A stretch of DNA of 35,747 bases from an uncultured Bacteroidota bacterium (GCA_913047695.1 CAJWUI010000012.1:1-35747), one strand, 5' to 3'. Positions 9,251 through 16,937 are shown, numbered from the stretch's first letter. Program-made: numbers and translations. The notes: a model not told the origin generated them from the sequence alone.

Positions 9251-9997
9251 ATGAATATTCTTGTTTGTATTAGTTGTGTTCCTGATACAACCTCCAAGAT
9301 TAATTTTAAAGAGGGTAATTCTTCTTTTGAATCTCAAGGTGTTCAGTTTGTAATCAATCCAAACGATGAATTTGGACTGACGCGCGCCATATGGCTTCAA
9401 CAAAAATCAGGAGCTAAAGTTACAGTCGTAACAGTGGGGGATGAAAGCTGTGATCCTATTTTAAGAAAATGTCTTGCTATTGGTGCTGATCAAGCTCTTC
9501 GGATTAACATTCAAGCAAAAGACGGTTTTCAGGTAGCATCAATTTTGTCAACTATTTGCAAGGATAAAAACTATGATCTTATTATTACAGGAAGAGAATC
9601 AATTGATTATAACGGAGGTATGGTAGGGGGTATTCTTGCTACAATTTGCGGAATACCATATTTAGCAAATTGTATTCATTTAGAAATAGACGGAAATGAG
9701 GTTGATTTACAGAGGGAAATAGACGGCGGTAAAGAAACTTTAAAAGCTTCATTACCAGTTGTTATTGGTTCCCAAAAAGGATTGGTTGAAGAGAAAGATC
9801 TTATAATCCCTAATATGCGAGGGATAATGCAAGCGCGTCAAAAACCATTAGAAGTAATATCTCCAAATGAAATTAAACCAGCAACTGAAATCCTAACTTT
9901 TCAAAAACCAGACAAAAAAGGTCCGGTTAAACTAGTTGATTCAGATAATATCGATGAATTAATTAAATTGCTTGAAAATGAAGCTAAAGTCCTTTAA
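9251..9997 (+). CDS. etfB: electron transfer flavoprotein beta subunit
   Basis: Beta subunit of the cytoplasmic ETF heterodimer, which binds AMP and carries electrons from acyl-CoA and other dehydrogenases to the quinone pool. The start MNILVCISCVPDT, the segment NPNDEFGLTRAIWLQ and the signature LIITGRESIDYNGGMVGG are typical of EtfB, as is the length of 248 residues. The alpha subunit gene follows after nine bases. It starts about 30 bases after a strong terminator, so a promoter must lie in that short gap. I see only a weak TAnnTTTG-like box (TAAAATTG) there. Confidence 0.95.
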   Translation: MNILVCISCVPDTTSKINFKEGNSSFESQGVQFVINPNDEFGLTRAIWLQQKSGAKVTVVTVGDESCDPILRKCLAIGADQALRINIQAKDGFQVASILSTICKDKNYDLIITGRESIDYNGGMVGGILATICGIPYLANCIHLEIDGNEVDLQREIDGGKETLKASLPVVIGSQKGLVEEKDLIIPNMRGIMQARQKPLEVISPNEIKPATEILTFQKPDKKGPVKLVDSDNIDELIKLLENEAKVL

Positions 9998-10006
9998 AAT
10001 AAAAAA

Positions 10007-10960
10007 ATGAAAATACTTGCATTTATTGAATCACAAGACGGAGATGTTAAAAAAACAGGTTTAGAGATAGCCTCTTATTCTAGATCTATAGCTGACGCTA
10101 GAGGTTATGAATTAGTCGGAGTAGGATTCAATATTGATAATACCAAAATACTTGAGTCATACGGATTAGAGAAATTTTATAATATAGAAACAAAAGAAGA
10201 CAATTTTTTTAATGTAGAAAGTTATAGTGATAGTATTTCACTTATTGTAGAAAAGGAAAAAGCTACCATTATTATAGTAAGCTCGTCTGCGGACGGAAGA
10301 TATTTAGGACCGATTTTGTCTGTTAAAATTAATTCAGCCTATATCTCAAATGTAGTCGGATTACCCACAAAATATGACCCTGTTCAAGTTAAATGCTCAT
10401 GTTTTACTAACAAGGCATATAATGAGAAAAAAAGTTTAAAAGACCGCGTAATTTTATCTCTTTCATCAAATTCTTTTGGATTAAAAGAACAAAATAAAAC
10501 CTGCGAATTTTTAAAAAGTACATATGTATCCTCAACTAAAAGTTTAAAAGTAACTGAGGTAGATAGATTAAAAGGAGAGGTCTCTATTGCAGACGCAGAT
10601 ATTGTTGTTTCAGGTGGACGCGGATTAAAAGGACCGGAAAATTGGAACCTTATTGAAGATTTGGCTGACGTTTTAGGTGCCGCTACTGCTTGTTCTAAGC
10701 CAGTTTCTGACATGGGATGGAGACCTCACAGGGAACACGTAGGTCAAACTGGTAAGCCTGTTGCATCAAATTTGTATATAGCGGTCGGGGTTTCAGGCGC
10801 AATACAACATTTAGCTGGCATAAATTCTTCCAAAGTGAAGGTTGTGATTAATAATGATCCAGAAGCACCTTTTTTCAAAGCAGCTGATTATGGTATTGTA
10901 GGTGATGCATTTGAGGTAGTTCCAAAATTGACAGAAAAACTTAAAGCTCGAAAGCTTTAA
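10007..10960 (+). CDS. etfA: electron transfer flavoprotein alpha subunit
   Basis: Alpha subunit of ETF, 317 residues, which holds the FAD. The C-terminal FAD-binding domain is clear: IVVSGGRGLKGPENW, then GWRPHREHVGQTGKPV, then AVGVSGAIQHLAGI and INNDPEAPFFKAADYGIVGDA. These are the canonical FAD-contacting segments. It is cotranscribed with etfB. The ETF-quinone oxidoreductase partner is not in the window. The stop codon sits inside a perfect 8-bp hairpin described separately. Confidence 0.96.
   Translation: MKILAFIESQDGDVKKTGLEIASYSRSIADARGYELVGVGFNIDNTKILESYGLEKFYNIETKEDNFFNVESYSDSISLIVEKEKATIIIVSSSADGRYLGPILSVKINSAYISNVVGLPTKYDPVQVKCSCFTNKAYNEKKSLKDRVILSLSSNSFGLKEQNKTCEFLKSTYVSSTKSLKVTEVDRLKGEVSIADADIVVSGGRGLKGPENWNLIEDLADVLGAATACSKPVSDMGWRPHREHVGQTGKPVASNLYIAVGVSGAIQHLAGINSSKVKVVINNDPEAPFFKAADYGIVGDAFEVVPKLTEKLKARKL
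10941..10960 (+). other. hairpin spanning the etfA stop
   Basis: TTAAAGCT (10941-10948) and AGCTTTAA (10953-10960) are perfect inverted repeats around a CGAA tetraloop. The right arm includes the etfA stop codon. No clean U-tract follows, so it may be a weak terminator or an mRNA 3'-end stabilising hairpin rather than a classic intrinsic terminator. Confidence 0.35.
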
Positions 10961-11050
10961 ATTCTGATTTCTAATTCTTGTTTACGTCTTCAAAACAATT
11001 AAATTTTAAATTTTTAAAGAATTCATTATTTTTATATAAACATATTTAAA

Positions 11051-11779
11051 ATGATATTTAGACTAATCGTTCTTTTATCTATTGTATTTGTAAGTTGTAA
11101 ACAAATCCCTCAAGAAAGAAATAAAGAGACTTTAAAGAAGCCCGAGTCAAGTTGGGAGATTCTTTCAAAAGATGATAGCTTTAAAGGTTGGCATATTTAC
11201 CAGAATGAAAGTGGTAAAAAGAGCGGATGGATCGTTGAAAACGGAGTTTATACATTTAACCACAAATATGCTAAGGGTGAAGGAAATAGAAGCCTAACCA
11301 CAGATGAAACATACACAAGTTTTGAAATAAAGTTTGAGTGGAAAATTTCTAAAAATTCAAATAGTGGTTTTATATGGGGAGTGAGTGAGGATGAAAAATA
11401 TGAACATCCGCATGAGACTGGTCCAGAAATCCAAGTGATAGATGCCGACATTCATGGTGAAGATCCTAATAATCAAAAATATACGGTGGGTGCTTTGTAT
11501 GCCCTGAGTCCTCCCATTAGTATCGCTTCAAAAAAACCAGGTAAGTGGAATCAATATCATATCACAATAAACTATGAAACAAATCAAGGTAAAGTTATAC
11601 TTAATGGAACGGAAATAAATAATTTTCCTTTGTCTGGAGACAAATGGGATGCAATGGTAAAAAATAGTAAATTTACCGAGATGATAGGTTTTGGAAAATA
11701 TAAGAAAGGACATATTTCTTTTCAAGATCATGCGCCAGGAACCGTATCATATAAAAATATCAAAATAAGAAGATTGTAG
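11051..11779 (+). CDS. DUF1080 / 3-keto-disaccharide hydrolase lipoprotein
   Basis: Lipoprotein of 242 residues; the signal ends at Cys16 (IVFVSC). The rest is a concanavalin-like jelly roll of the DUF1080 family, now called 3-keto-disaccharide hydrolase. Diagnostic segments are SKDDSFKGWHIY at the start, SFEIKFEWKISKNSNSGF, then ETGPEIQVIDADIHG, GKWNQYHITINYE and the closing GTVSYKNIKIRRL. Characterised members cleave glycosides that have been oxidised at C3. The oxidising dehydrogenase is not in this window, but a Tat-exported isomerase-like barrel (4121-5188) of a type often found with such systems is. A small metal-related gene begins directly after its stop. Substrate is inference. Confidence 0.88.
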   Translation: MIFRLIVLLSIVFVSCKQIPQERNKETLKKPESSWEILSKDDSFKGWHIYQNESGKKSGWIVENGVYTFNHKYAKGEGNRSLTTDETYTSFEIKFEWKISKNSNSGFIWGVSEDEKYEHPHETGPEIQVIDADIHGEDPNNQKYTVGALYALSPPISIASKKPGKWNQYHITINYETNQGKVILNGTEINNFPLSGDKWDAMVKNSKFTEMIGFGKYKKGHISFQDHAPGTVSYKNIKIRRL

Positions 11780-11780
11780 T

Positions 11781-12128
11781 CTGAAAACAAAGAATCCAAA
11801 TATCAGTTATCTTTTCTCTTTAATTTCAATCTTTTTAGTAGCCATGTTTTTGATCCCTATGGGTTTAAAACTAGAGCACTCCTTTAGCTACCACTCAGAT
11901 AATATTGAATGTTTTCATGATCAGACTCATATTCATGATTATAATAAGCATAATGATTTTCTAGATGTTTATTACCAGCCTTTGGTTGAATATCATTTTA
12001 AAAGTGAAATAATTTTAAATAATGCTCAAACATTATTTAAATACTTATTTAATAATACTTCTATTTACAATAGATTAAGTATGAATAATCTTAAAGATAG
12101 AGGTCCACCGAATTTTATGTTTCGGTAA
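11781..12128 (+). CDS. small His-bearing membrane protein, RGPP C-terminus
   Basis: The open frame begins at 11769 after a TAA. From a CTG at 11781 it reads about 115 residues: a short basic N terminus (KTKNPN), one hydrophobic segment (ISYLFSLISIFLVAMFLIP) and a periplasmic part containing HSFSYHSDNIECFHDQTHIHD, with five His in that stretch (six counting the one just before it) and one Cys. The end, LKDRGPPNFMFR, resembles small flavobacterial proteins that end in RGPP and sit beside TonB receptors. The first ATG is at 11844 and would cut the hydrophobic segment in half, so CTG is my preferred but unproven start. A sequence error upstream is another explanation. It starts one base after the DUF1080 gene ends and is followed by a His-rich mini-lipoprotein. 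Metal handling is inferred from His content and neighbours. Confidence 0.6.
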   Translation: MKTKNPNISYLFSLISIFLVAMFLIPMGLKLEHSFSYHSDNIECFHDQTHIHDYNKHNDFLDVYYQPLVEYHFKSEIILNNAQTLFKYLFNNTSIYNRLSMNNLKDRGPPNFMFR

Positions 12129-12164
12129 TTATCAAATATTAACTAACAATTAAAACTTTTTAAA

Positions 12165-12299
12165 ATGAAAAAATACTTATTATTATTATTCGCTTTTGCA
12201 TCCTTCGCTGTTATTTCATGTGAAGACGACGATCATGATGATCACGATGGACACGATCATTCTGCATTAGTAGAAGATTCTTTAGCTAACATTGCTTAA
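12165..12299 (+). CDS. 44-residue His/Asp-rich mini-lipoprotein
   Basis: A small gene of 44 codons plus stop. The N terminus KKYLLLLFAFASFAVISC is a classic lipoprotein signal ending at Cys19. The mature part is only 26 residues and opens with EDDDHDDHDGHDH, giving four His and seven Asp in a row of 13, then a short tail ending LANIA. This looks like a membrane-tethered metal-binding peptide. It lies 36 bases after the RGPP-type protein and 35 bases before a strong terminator, and faces a Fur-family gene. Intact signal, intact terminator and location support a real gene. The metal and any partner are inferred; zinc is the first guess. Confidence 0.75.
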   Translation: MKKYLLLLFAFASFAVISCEDDDHDDHDGHDHSALVEDSLANIA

Positions 12300-12334
12300 G
12301 TAAAAACAATTATTTAACGATAATTAGTAATTCT

Positions 12335-12367
12335 GGCCTTGCACATTTGTGTAAGGCCAATTTTTTT
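12335..12367 (+). terminator. rho-independent terminator after mini-lipoprotein
   Basis: GGCCTTGCAC (12335-12344), loop ATTT, GTGTAAGGCC (12349-12358), then AA and seven Ts. The 10-bp stem has a single G-T wobble. It ends the rightward unit and, read from the other strand, lies just beyond the end of the Fur-family gene, so it may serve both. Confidence 0.88.
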
Positions 12368-12401
12368 ATCTAAAATTTAAGTGATGTTAATTGTGAAAAT
12401 T

Positions 12402-12791
12402 TTAATTACATAATTCACATCTTCCTTGAATCAATAATTGCGATACACTAACTTTTTTATCAGTAACTTCTGGTAATTTCATCTCTACGTTTAGGCGATC
12501 TATTTTACCACAACTAAGACATTGAAAATGTGGGCGAAATTTATTTAAGATTGATTCAGAATTGCTACTACAACACCCATCACATTTTGCATACCACTTT
12601 AGTCCATTTTTCCCAAAAAATGAATGTAATATAGAGTCATCTTCTAACTTGTTGAGGATACGATAAATAGTTGTTTTGTTCATTTTATCTCCTAAACGAC
12701 TTACAAGATCTACAACTGTGATAGCGCTTATGTCATTATTGAATTCCTTTAACAAGATGTTAAGTGATGAAGTTTTTCTATGTATACCCAC
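12402..12791 (-). CDS. Fur-family repressor, probably Zur-like
   Basis: Fur-family metalloregulator of 129 residues. The N-terminal winged helix contains NKTTIYRILNKLEDDSILHSF, the DNA-recognition helix region. The C-terminal half has the structural zinc site of two CxxC pairs, C91/C94 (FQCLSC) and C125/C128 (RCELC). An extra cluster, C70, C73 and C74 (KCDGCC), is unusual and may add a metal or redox site. The start is GTG at 12791, because MGIHRKTSS fits the family N terminus and no upstream start exists before an in-frame stop. It is divergent from a lipoprotein/TonB receptor unit, and a perfect inverted repeat lies between them. Zinc specificity (Zur) is inferred from this context; Fur or another metal is possible. 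Confidence 0.9.
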   Translation of the reverse strand: MGIHRKTSSLNILLKEFNNDISAITVVDLVSRLGDKMNKTTIYRILNKLEDDSILHSFFGKNGLKWYAKCDGCCSSNSESILNKFRPHFQCLSCGKIDRLNVEMKLPEVTDKKVSVSQLLIQGRCELCN

Positions 12792-12837
12792 ATAACAAAT
12801 TTATTTATTTTTTCTCCTCAAAAAAAAAAAAAGTACT

Positions 12838-12845
12838 TATTTTTG
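12838..12845 (+). promoter_or_regulatory. promoter -7 box of the TonB unit
   Basis: TATTTTTG matches the Bacteroidota -7 consensus TAnnTTTG exactly and lies 41 bases before the lipoprotein start at 12887. I see no good -33 TTG at the right distance because that area is an A-run. Its last two bases overlap the inverted repeat at 12844-12858. Confidence 0.5.
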
Positions 12846-12858
12846 CAACTGAGTTGCA
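12844..12858. promoter_or_regulatory. Zur/Fur-type operator candidate
   Basis: TGCAAC-TGA-GTTGCA is a perfect 6-3-6 inverted repeat in the 95-base gap between the divergent Fur-family gene and the lipoprotein/TonB receptor unit. It overlaps the end of a -7 box and the expected transcription start, so a bound repressor would block transcription directly. I noticed no second copy elsewhere in the window. Binding by the adjacent repressor is inference. Confidence 0.7.
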
Positions 12859-12886
12859 TTAATTTAAACCATTTAAAAAATTTAAT

Positions 12887-13432
12887 ATGAAATTTTATAC
12901 AAAATTTAGTAAAGCAAAGATTCTTTTTTTAGCTTTTATTTTTACCATATCCTGTAGTAAAGACGATCCAGACGGTGTAAATGAGCAAGAGTACATTTCA
13001 AATGTTTTAATGACAATTGAATCTGCCGACGGAACAACACAAACAGTAGACTGGGATTTGAGTGAAATGAACTCCCAAACAATCAATTTAAAAGTAAATA
13101 CTGATTATACAGTTGGATTAAGATTCATAAATAGCAGTGATCCGACTGAGGTGGAAGAAATTACATTAGAGATTATTGATGAAGCTGATGAGCACCAGGT
13201 GTTTTTTGAATTCGCAGATGTTTCTGTGAATGTAACTTCTGCATCAAACGATACGAAAGTTGGAAGTAGGGGTGTGCTTCTTAATAGTGTCTGGAATGCG
13301 AGTTCCGCCGGAACTGGTTTGGTCAGAGTATATTTAATACATCAACCTACAAATTTTAATGCCACAACAAGAGAAGGCTTTGGAGGATATAATGATGTTT
13401 CAATCGATATTCCAGTATCTATAGTTGAGTAA
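12887..13432 (+). CDS. TonB-receptor-associated lipoprotein
   Basis: A 181-residue lipoprotein with signal ending at Cys23 (FIFTISC), followed by an acidic linker (SKDDPDG). The body is a beta-rich domain: VLMTIESADGTTQTVDWDL, then LKVNTDYTVGLRFINSSDPTEVEEIT, then EIIDEADEHQVFFEF. I recognise this pattern from flavobacterial lipoproteins encoded next to TonB-dependent receptors, sometimes labelled type 1 periplasmic binding fold superfamily, but their function is not established. The receptor gene starts on the very next base after this stop. It probably assists the receptor at the outer membrane, for example by capturing metal. An operator candidate sits just upstream. Confidence 0.82.
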   Translation: MKFYTKFSKAKILFLAFIFTISCSKDDPDGVNEQEYISNVLMTIESADGTTQTVDWDLSEMNSQTINLKVNTDYTVGLRFINSSDPTEVEEITLEIIDEADEHQVFFEFADVSVNVTSASNDTKVGSRGVLLNSVWNASSAGTGLVRVYLIHQPTNFNATTREGFGGYNDVSIDIPVSIVE

Positions 13433-15853
13433 TTGAAACACAAATCAATCCATCTCTATTACATTCTAAATTGTTTATTCATTTGGAACCTTGCTTATAC
13501 CCAAGAATGTAATTTATTTATAAAAGGAAAAGTCATTGACTTTCACGATGACTCTTTTTTAATGGATGCCCTTGTAAAAATTGAGGGCACCAATTTTTTT
13601 TCTCAAACAAATTTAAATGGAGAGTACAAAATAGAGGGAATATGTCCTGGGAAATATGTTTTAAATATTAGCCATCCAAACTGTAAAACAAAGAACAAAA
13701 ATATTAATCTTAAAGAAAACAAAACATATGATTTGAAATTAGAACATCATATAAATGAATTAGAAGAAATTATATTATCTGACTCTAGGCTTTTTCGAAC
13801 TAGAAAATCAGTTCGGGAAGTCTTGGTTGACATAAGTGAAATTAATTCATATGGCAGTAATACTTTGGTTGACGCATTAAATTATATCCCTGGGGCATCA
13901 ATTTTAAAAACTGGAAATTCTATTGGTAAGCCAGTTATTCACGGTATGTATGGAAGTAGAGTAGGTATTGTAACCGACGGATTTAGGCAGTACGATCAAC
14001 AGTGGGGTCCTGACCACGCACCAAATATTGATTTCGATTCTTTTGAGACAATTCAACTTATAAAAGGTGCTGCTGCTCTAAAATACGGTGGAGATACATC
14101 TGCAGGGTCAATTATCTTAAGTTCCAAAAGAAAAGTTTTAAGAGATACCCTTTTTGGTACTTCATTTATAAATTTAGAATCTAACGGTTGGGGAGGAAAA
14201 CTTGGATCTAGACTTGAAAAAAATTATTCAAACGGATTTTATATAAATGGAAATTTTACAGGTAAAAGATATGGAGATTTTAATACTCCGAATTATGTCC
14301 TTTCAAACACAGGATTTAAAGAAGTAGATTTTTCAATAAAACTTGGAAAAGATTTGGTTTCAAAAGGATGGAATTTAAAATATTCAAATTATAATTTAGA
14401 GCCAGGAATTCTAAAGGCATCACATATTGGTAATGTTCAAGATTTATTTTTTGCACTTAATTCAAGCGAACCGTCAATAATTGACGACTTTACTTATAAT
14501 ATAGGGGCCCCAAATCAAAGAGCCAGTCATCAAAGATTGTCCTTTAAATATTTTAGATCATTTAAAAATGATGTGAAACTTGATTTTGGATATAGCTATC
14601 AAAATAACAAACGAAAAGAGTTTGATATAAGAAGAGGTGGTAGAACAAATATACCGGTAGTTGATTTACTTCTTAAAACCCAAAATTTAATTCTAGGTTT
14701 TTCGAATATAAAAATGGAAAATTGGGGATTTGAATTTGGATATAATGCATTAATTCAAGATAATTTTTCTACTCCAGATACTGGTGTAAAAAGACTAATT
14801 CCTGATTATATTAAACTTGAGAATGGAATCTATATTCAAGGAAGCTACCAAGAATCAAACTCCTTTTTATGGGAGTGGGGATTAAGACTTGATCATGTGT
14901 TTTATGACGCTAAAAAATATTACTATAAGTCAGTATGGGAAGAAAGGGGTTACGATGTTTTATTTAATGAATTTGAAACAGGAACTGAATTTGCAAATCA
15001 AATTTTAGTAAACCCAAAATTCAATTATTTAAACGTTTCTGCACAAACCGGTATTTCAACAAAAATATCGGATAATTCTGAATTTAATATTTCTTACATC
15101 TTATCCCAAAGAGCGCCAAATCCTTCTGAATTATTTAGTGATGGATTACATCATGCCATGGCGGCAATTGAATATGGGTACTTAGGTATTAATCCCGAGA
15201 CAAGTCACAAATTTCTTTTAAGTTTATCCAAGACTAAAAAAAATTATAATTGGTCATTCGAGCCATTTATTTCAAAAACTTTTAATTACATTTTCATAGA
15301 ACCAACTGGATTAAAACAAACTATCAGAGGCGCTTTTCCAGTATGGACTTACAAGAGCACAGATGCATTTTTGACAGGTATTGATTTTAATTATTCTCAA
15401 TCAATAATAGAAATTCTTAGATTTGATATAGGAGCCTCATATGTATACGCTCAGGACATTTTAAATTCTGAGCCTTTAATATTAATTCCTCCTCTAAATT
15501 CTTTTCAAAAATTAAAAGTTTCACCTAAAAATAGTAAATGGACTTTTGAGATCTCCAATCACATAAGTGCAAAACAAAATAGATTTCCAGACTCTAATTT
15601 TATCTTTGACTATATACAGGACGGAACAATTGTATCAAAAACGGTTGATATTAGCGAGTCTCCTTCTGGATTTCATCGACTTGATGCTATTTTATCGTTA
15701 CAAATAAGGAATCAAAAAAACTTTACAGCTAATTTAAGATTGATAGCCCAAAATATTTTAAATACTGATTATCGTGACTATCTAAACAGAATGCGTTACT
15801 ATTCGTCCGAGTTAGGAAGGAATCTCCAAATCCAACTTAATTTTAATTATTAA
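13433..15853 (+). CDS. TonB-dependent receptor, ZnuD-like
   Basis: Outer-membrane TonB-dependent receptor of 806 residues. It starts with TTG immediately after the previous stop; no ATG precedes the signal peptide (ILNCLFIWNLAYTQ), so TTG is required. Order: signal peptide, carboxypeptidase-regulatory-like domain (about 25-105), plug (about 115-230) and 22-strand barrel ending in an aromatic residue (NFNY). In the plug, VIHGMYGSRVGIVTDGFR and GPDHAPNID (H195), and in the barrel SELFSDGLHHAMAAIEYG (H573, H574), resemble the zinc/haem receptor branch that includes ZnuD. With the Fur-family repressor and operator next door, zinc uptake is the best guess; another metal or metal complex cannot be excluded. 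Confidence 0.88.
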   Translation: MKHKSIHLYYILNCLFIWNLAYTQECNLFIKGKVIDFHDDSFLMDALVKIEGTNFFSQTNLNGEYKIEGICPGKYVLNISHPNCKTKNKNINLKENKTYDLKLEHHINELEEIILSDSRLFRTRKSVREVLVDISEINSYGSNTLVDALNYIPGASILKTGNSIGKPVIHGMYGSRVGIVTDGFRQYDQQWGPDHAPNIDFDSFETIQLIKGAAALKYGGDTSAGSIILSSKRKVLRDTLFGTSFINLESNGWGGKLGSRLEKNYSNGFYINGNFTGKRYGDFNTPNYVLSNTGFKEVDFSIKLGKDLVSKGWNLKYSNYNLEPGILKASHIGNVQDLFFALNSSEPSIIDDFTYNIGAPNQRASHQRLSFKYFRSFKNDVKLDFGYSYQNNKRKEFDIRRGGRTNIPVVDLLLKTQNLILGFSNIKMENWGFEFGYNALIQDNFSTPDTGVKRLIPDYIKLENGIYIQGSYQESNSFLWEWGLRLDHVFYDAKKYYYKSVWEERGYDVLFNEFETGTEFANQILVNPKFNYLNVSAQTGISTKISDNSEFNISYILSQRAPNPSELFSDGLHHAMAAIEYGYLGINPETSHKFLLSLSKTKKNYNWSFEPFISKTFNYIFIEPTGLKQTIRGAFPVWTYKSTDAFLTGIDFNYSQSIIEILRFDIGASYVYAQDILNSEPLILIPPLNSFQKLKVSPKNSKWTFEISNHISAKQNRFPDSNFIFDYIQDGTIVSKTVDISESPSGFHRLDAILSLQIRNQKNFTANLRLIAQNILNTDYRDYLNRMRYYSSELGRNLQIQLNFNY

Positions 15854-15919
15854 TTACTTACGTAATTTGGTCTTTAAATATTTATAATAACTTTAAGTGT
15901 TGTAAAATTTTTAGTGTGA

Positions 15920-16480
15920 ATGATTAACAATAAAGTCCTACAATTAATATTGTACTCTATAACAAGTACATTATTTGTTTATGCACAAGATGAAACTTTA
16001 ATAGAAGGTAATTATAATGATCCATCATTAGTTACTCAAACTGCATTTGTACAAGAGCTTCTGTATGTGGCAGGTTATGTACCCGAAAAAATTGAGGTTT
16101 ATCAAAGCCTTCCAAATTATTCACATGTCTTTCGAGTAAAATTAGATTCTGTTACAGGTGGATTTGTATTTGTTCGTTGGGATAAACAAAAAAAGCAGCA
16201 TTATGTTGCTAATAAAATGATTGATCCTGGAGTTTATTATAATTTAAAGTCAGCACAAGAAATTATGCGTAAACAAACCCAAAATGCAAGTTTTAGTATT
16301 GATGATGGATCTCTTCAAGCTAGTGACCAGCAAAAAATAGGCAATGAGGATTTAAATGAACTTCGTCAACAGTACGATAAAAGAGAAAAGGAAAAACAAG
16401 ATGCAATTAATGCCATTGAACAAAAGAACAGACAAAAAGAGCAGAGAAAATTTGAGAGAAAGGCATCAAAAAAAAATTGA
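15920..16480 (+). CDS. exported protein of unknown function
   Basis: 186 residues, family not recognised. The N terminus has a signal peptide (VLQLILYSITSTLFVYAQ) with a likely cut after AQ near residue 23. The middle part has QTAFVQELLYVAGYVPEKIEVYQ and GGFVFVRWDKQKKQHYV, suggesting a small mixed alpha/beta domain. The last 45 residues are very rich in Lys, Glu, Gln and Arg and probably form a helix or coiled coil. It follows the TonB receptor by 66 bases and may be in the same unit, though a separate promoter is possible. It ends four bases from the convergent Rieske gene. No function can be given. Confidence 0.7.
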   Translation: MINNKVLQLILYSITSTLFVYAQDETLIEGNYNDPSLVTQTAFVQELLYVAGYVPEKIEVYQSLPNYSHVFRVKLDSVTGGFVFVRWDKQKKQHYVANKMIDPGVYYNLKSAQEIMRKQTQNASFSIDDGSLQASDQQKIGNEDLNELRQQYDKREKEKQDAINAIEQKNRQKEQRKFERKASKKN

Positions 16481-16484
16481 CTTA

Positions 16485-16937
16485 TTATCCCAAATCTACA
16501 GTAAGGATATTTCCATCTAAACTTGAATCAAAACATCGCATAGATCCACTACAAGTTGCACCAAACGAGTTCCCATGACGAGCACAAGTGAAATTAGTTC
16601 CATCAAAAGACCATTGATTTCTTGAGCCCTGGTGAGGACAAGCATTATTAAATACTCTAATCTCGCTATCACTAATTCTTACTAATAAAATATTTTCTGA
16701 AGTAAAGTTCAACCAACCTCCAATTTCCTGCAAACTAGAAAATGTATTATCGTCTAAATCAATTATCAGTTCAGTGCTTGTAACTCCTTGAGGTGAAAAA
16801 TTATTTGAAGAAGATGTTGTTTGAGTAGATACAGATGAATCATCTTCTGAAGAACATGCTTCGATTACGGGAATTCCTAATGCTGCTATAACTATTGGTT
16901 TGCATGCATTCTTTAAAAAGTATCTTCTATTTTTCAT
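16485..16937 (-). CDS. Tat-exported Rieske [2Fe-2S] lipoprotein
   Basis: 150 residues. The N terminus has a twin-arginine motif (NRRYFLKNACK) and a lipobox at Cys28 (VIEAC), so the folded iron-sulfur protein is probably exported by Tat and lipid-anchored. After a Ser/Thr-rich linker (about 30-55) comes a Rieske domain with both cluster motifs: C100-x-H102 (NACPHQG) and C118-x2-H121 (CARHG). C129 and C135 follow and could form the nearby disulfide. It is a single small domain, not the cytochrome bc1 subunit. It is divergent from a TonB receptor across 78 bases. An extracytoplasmic electron carrier role is inferred; the partner is unknown. Confidence 0.9.
   Translation of the reverse strand: MKNRRYFLKNACKPIVIAALGIPVIEACSSEDDSSVSTQTTSSSNNFSPQGVTSTELIIDLDDNTFSSLQEIGGWLNFTSENILLVRISDSEIRVFNNACPHQGSRNQWSFDGTNFTCARHGNSFGATCSGSMRCFDSSLDGNILTVDLG

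Noticed and set aside
15852..15867. Hairpin AATTAC-TTAC-GTAATT just after the TonB receptor
   Set aside because: Short, A+T-rich stem with no following T-run; too weak to call a terminator.
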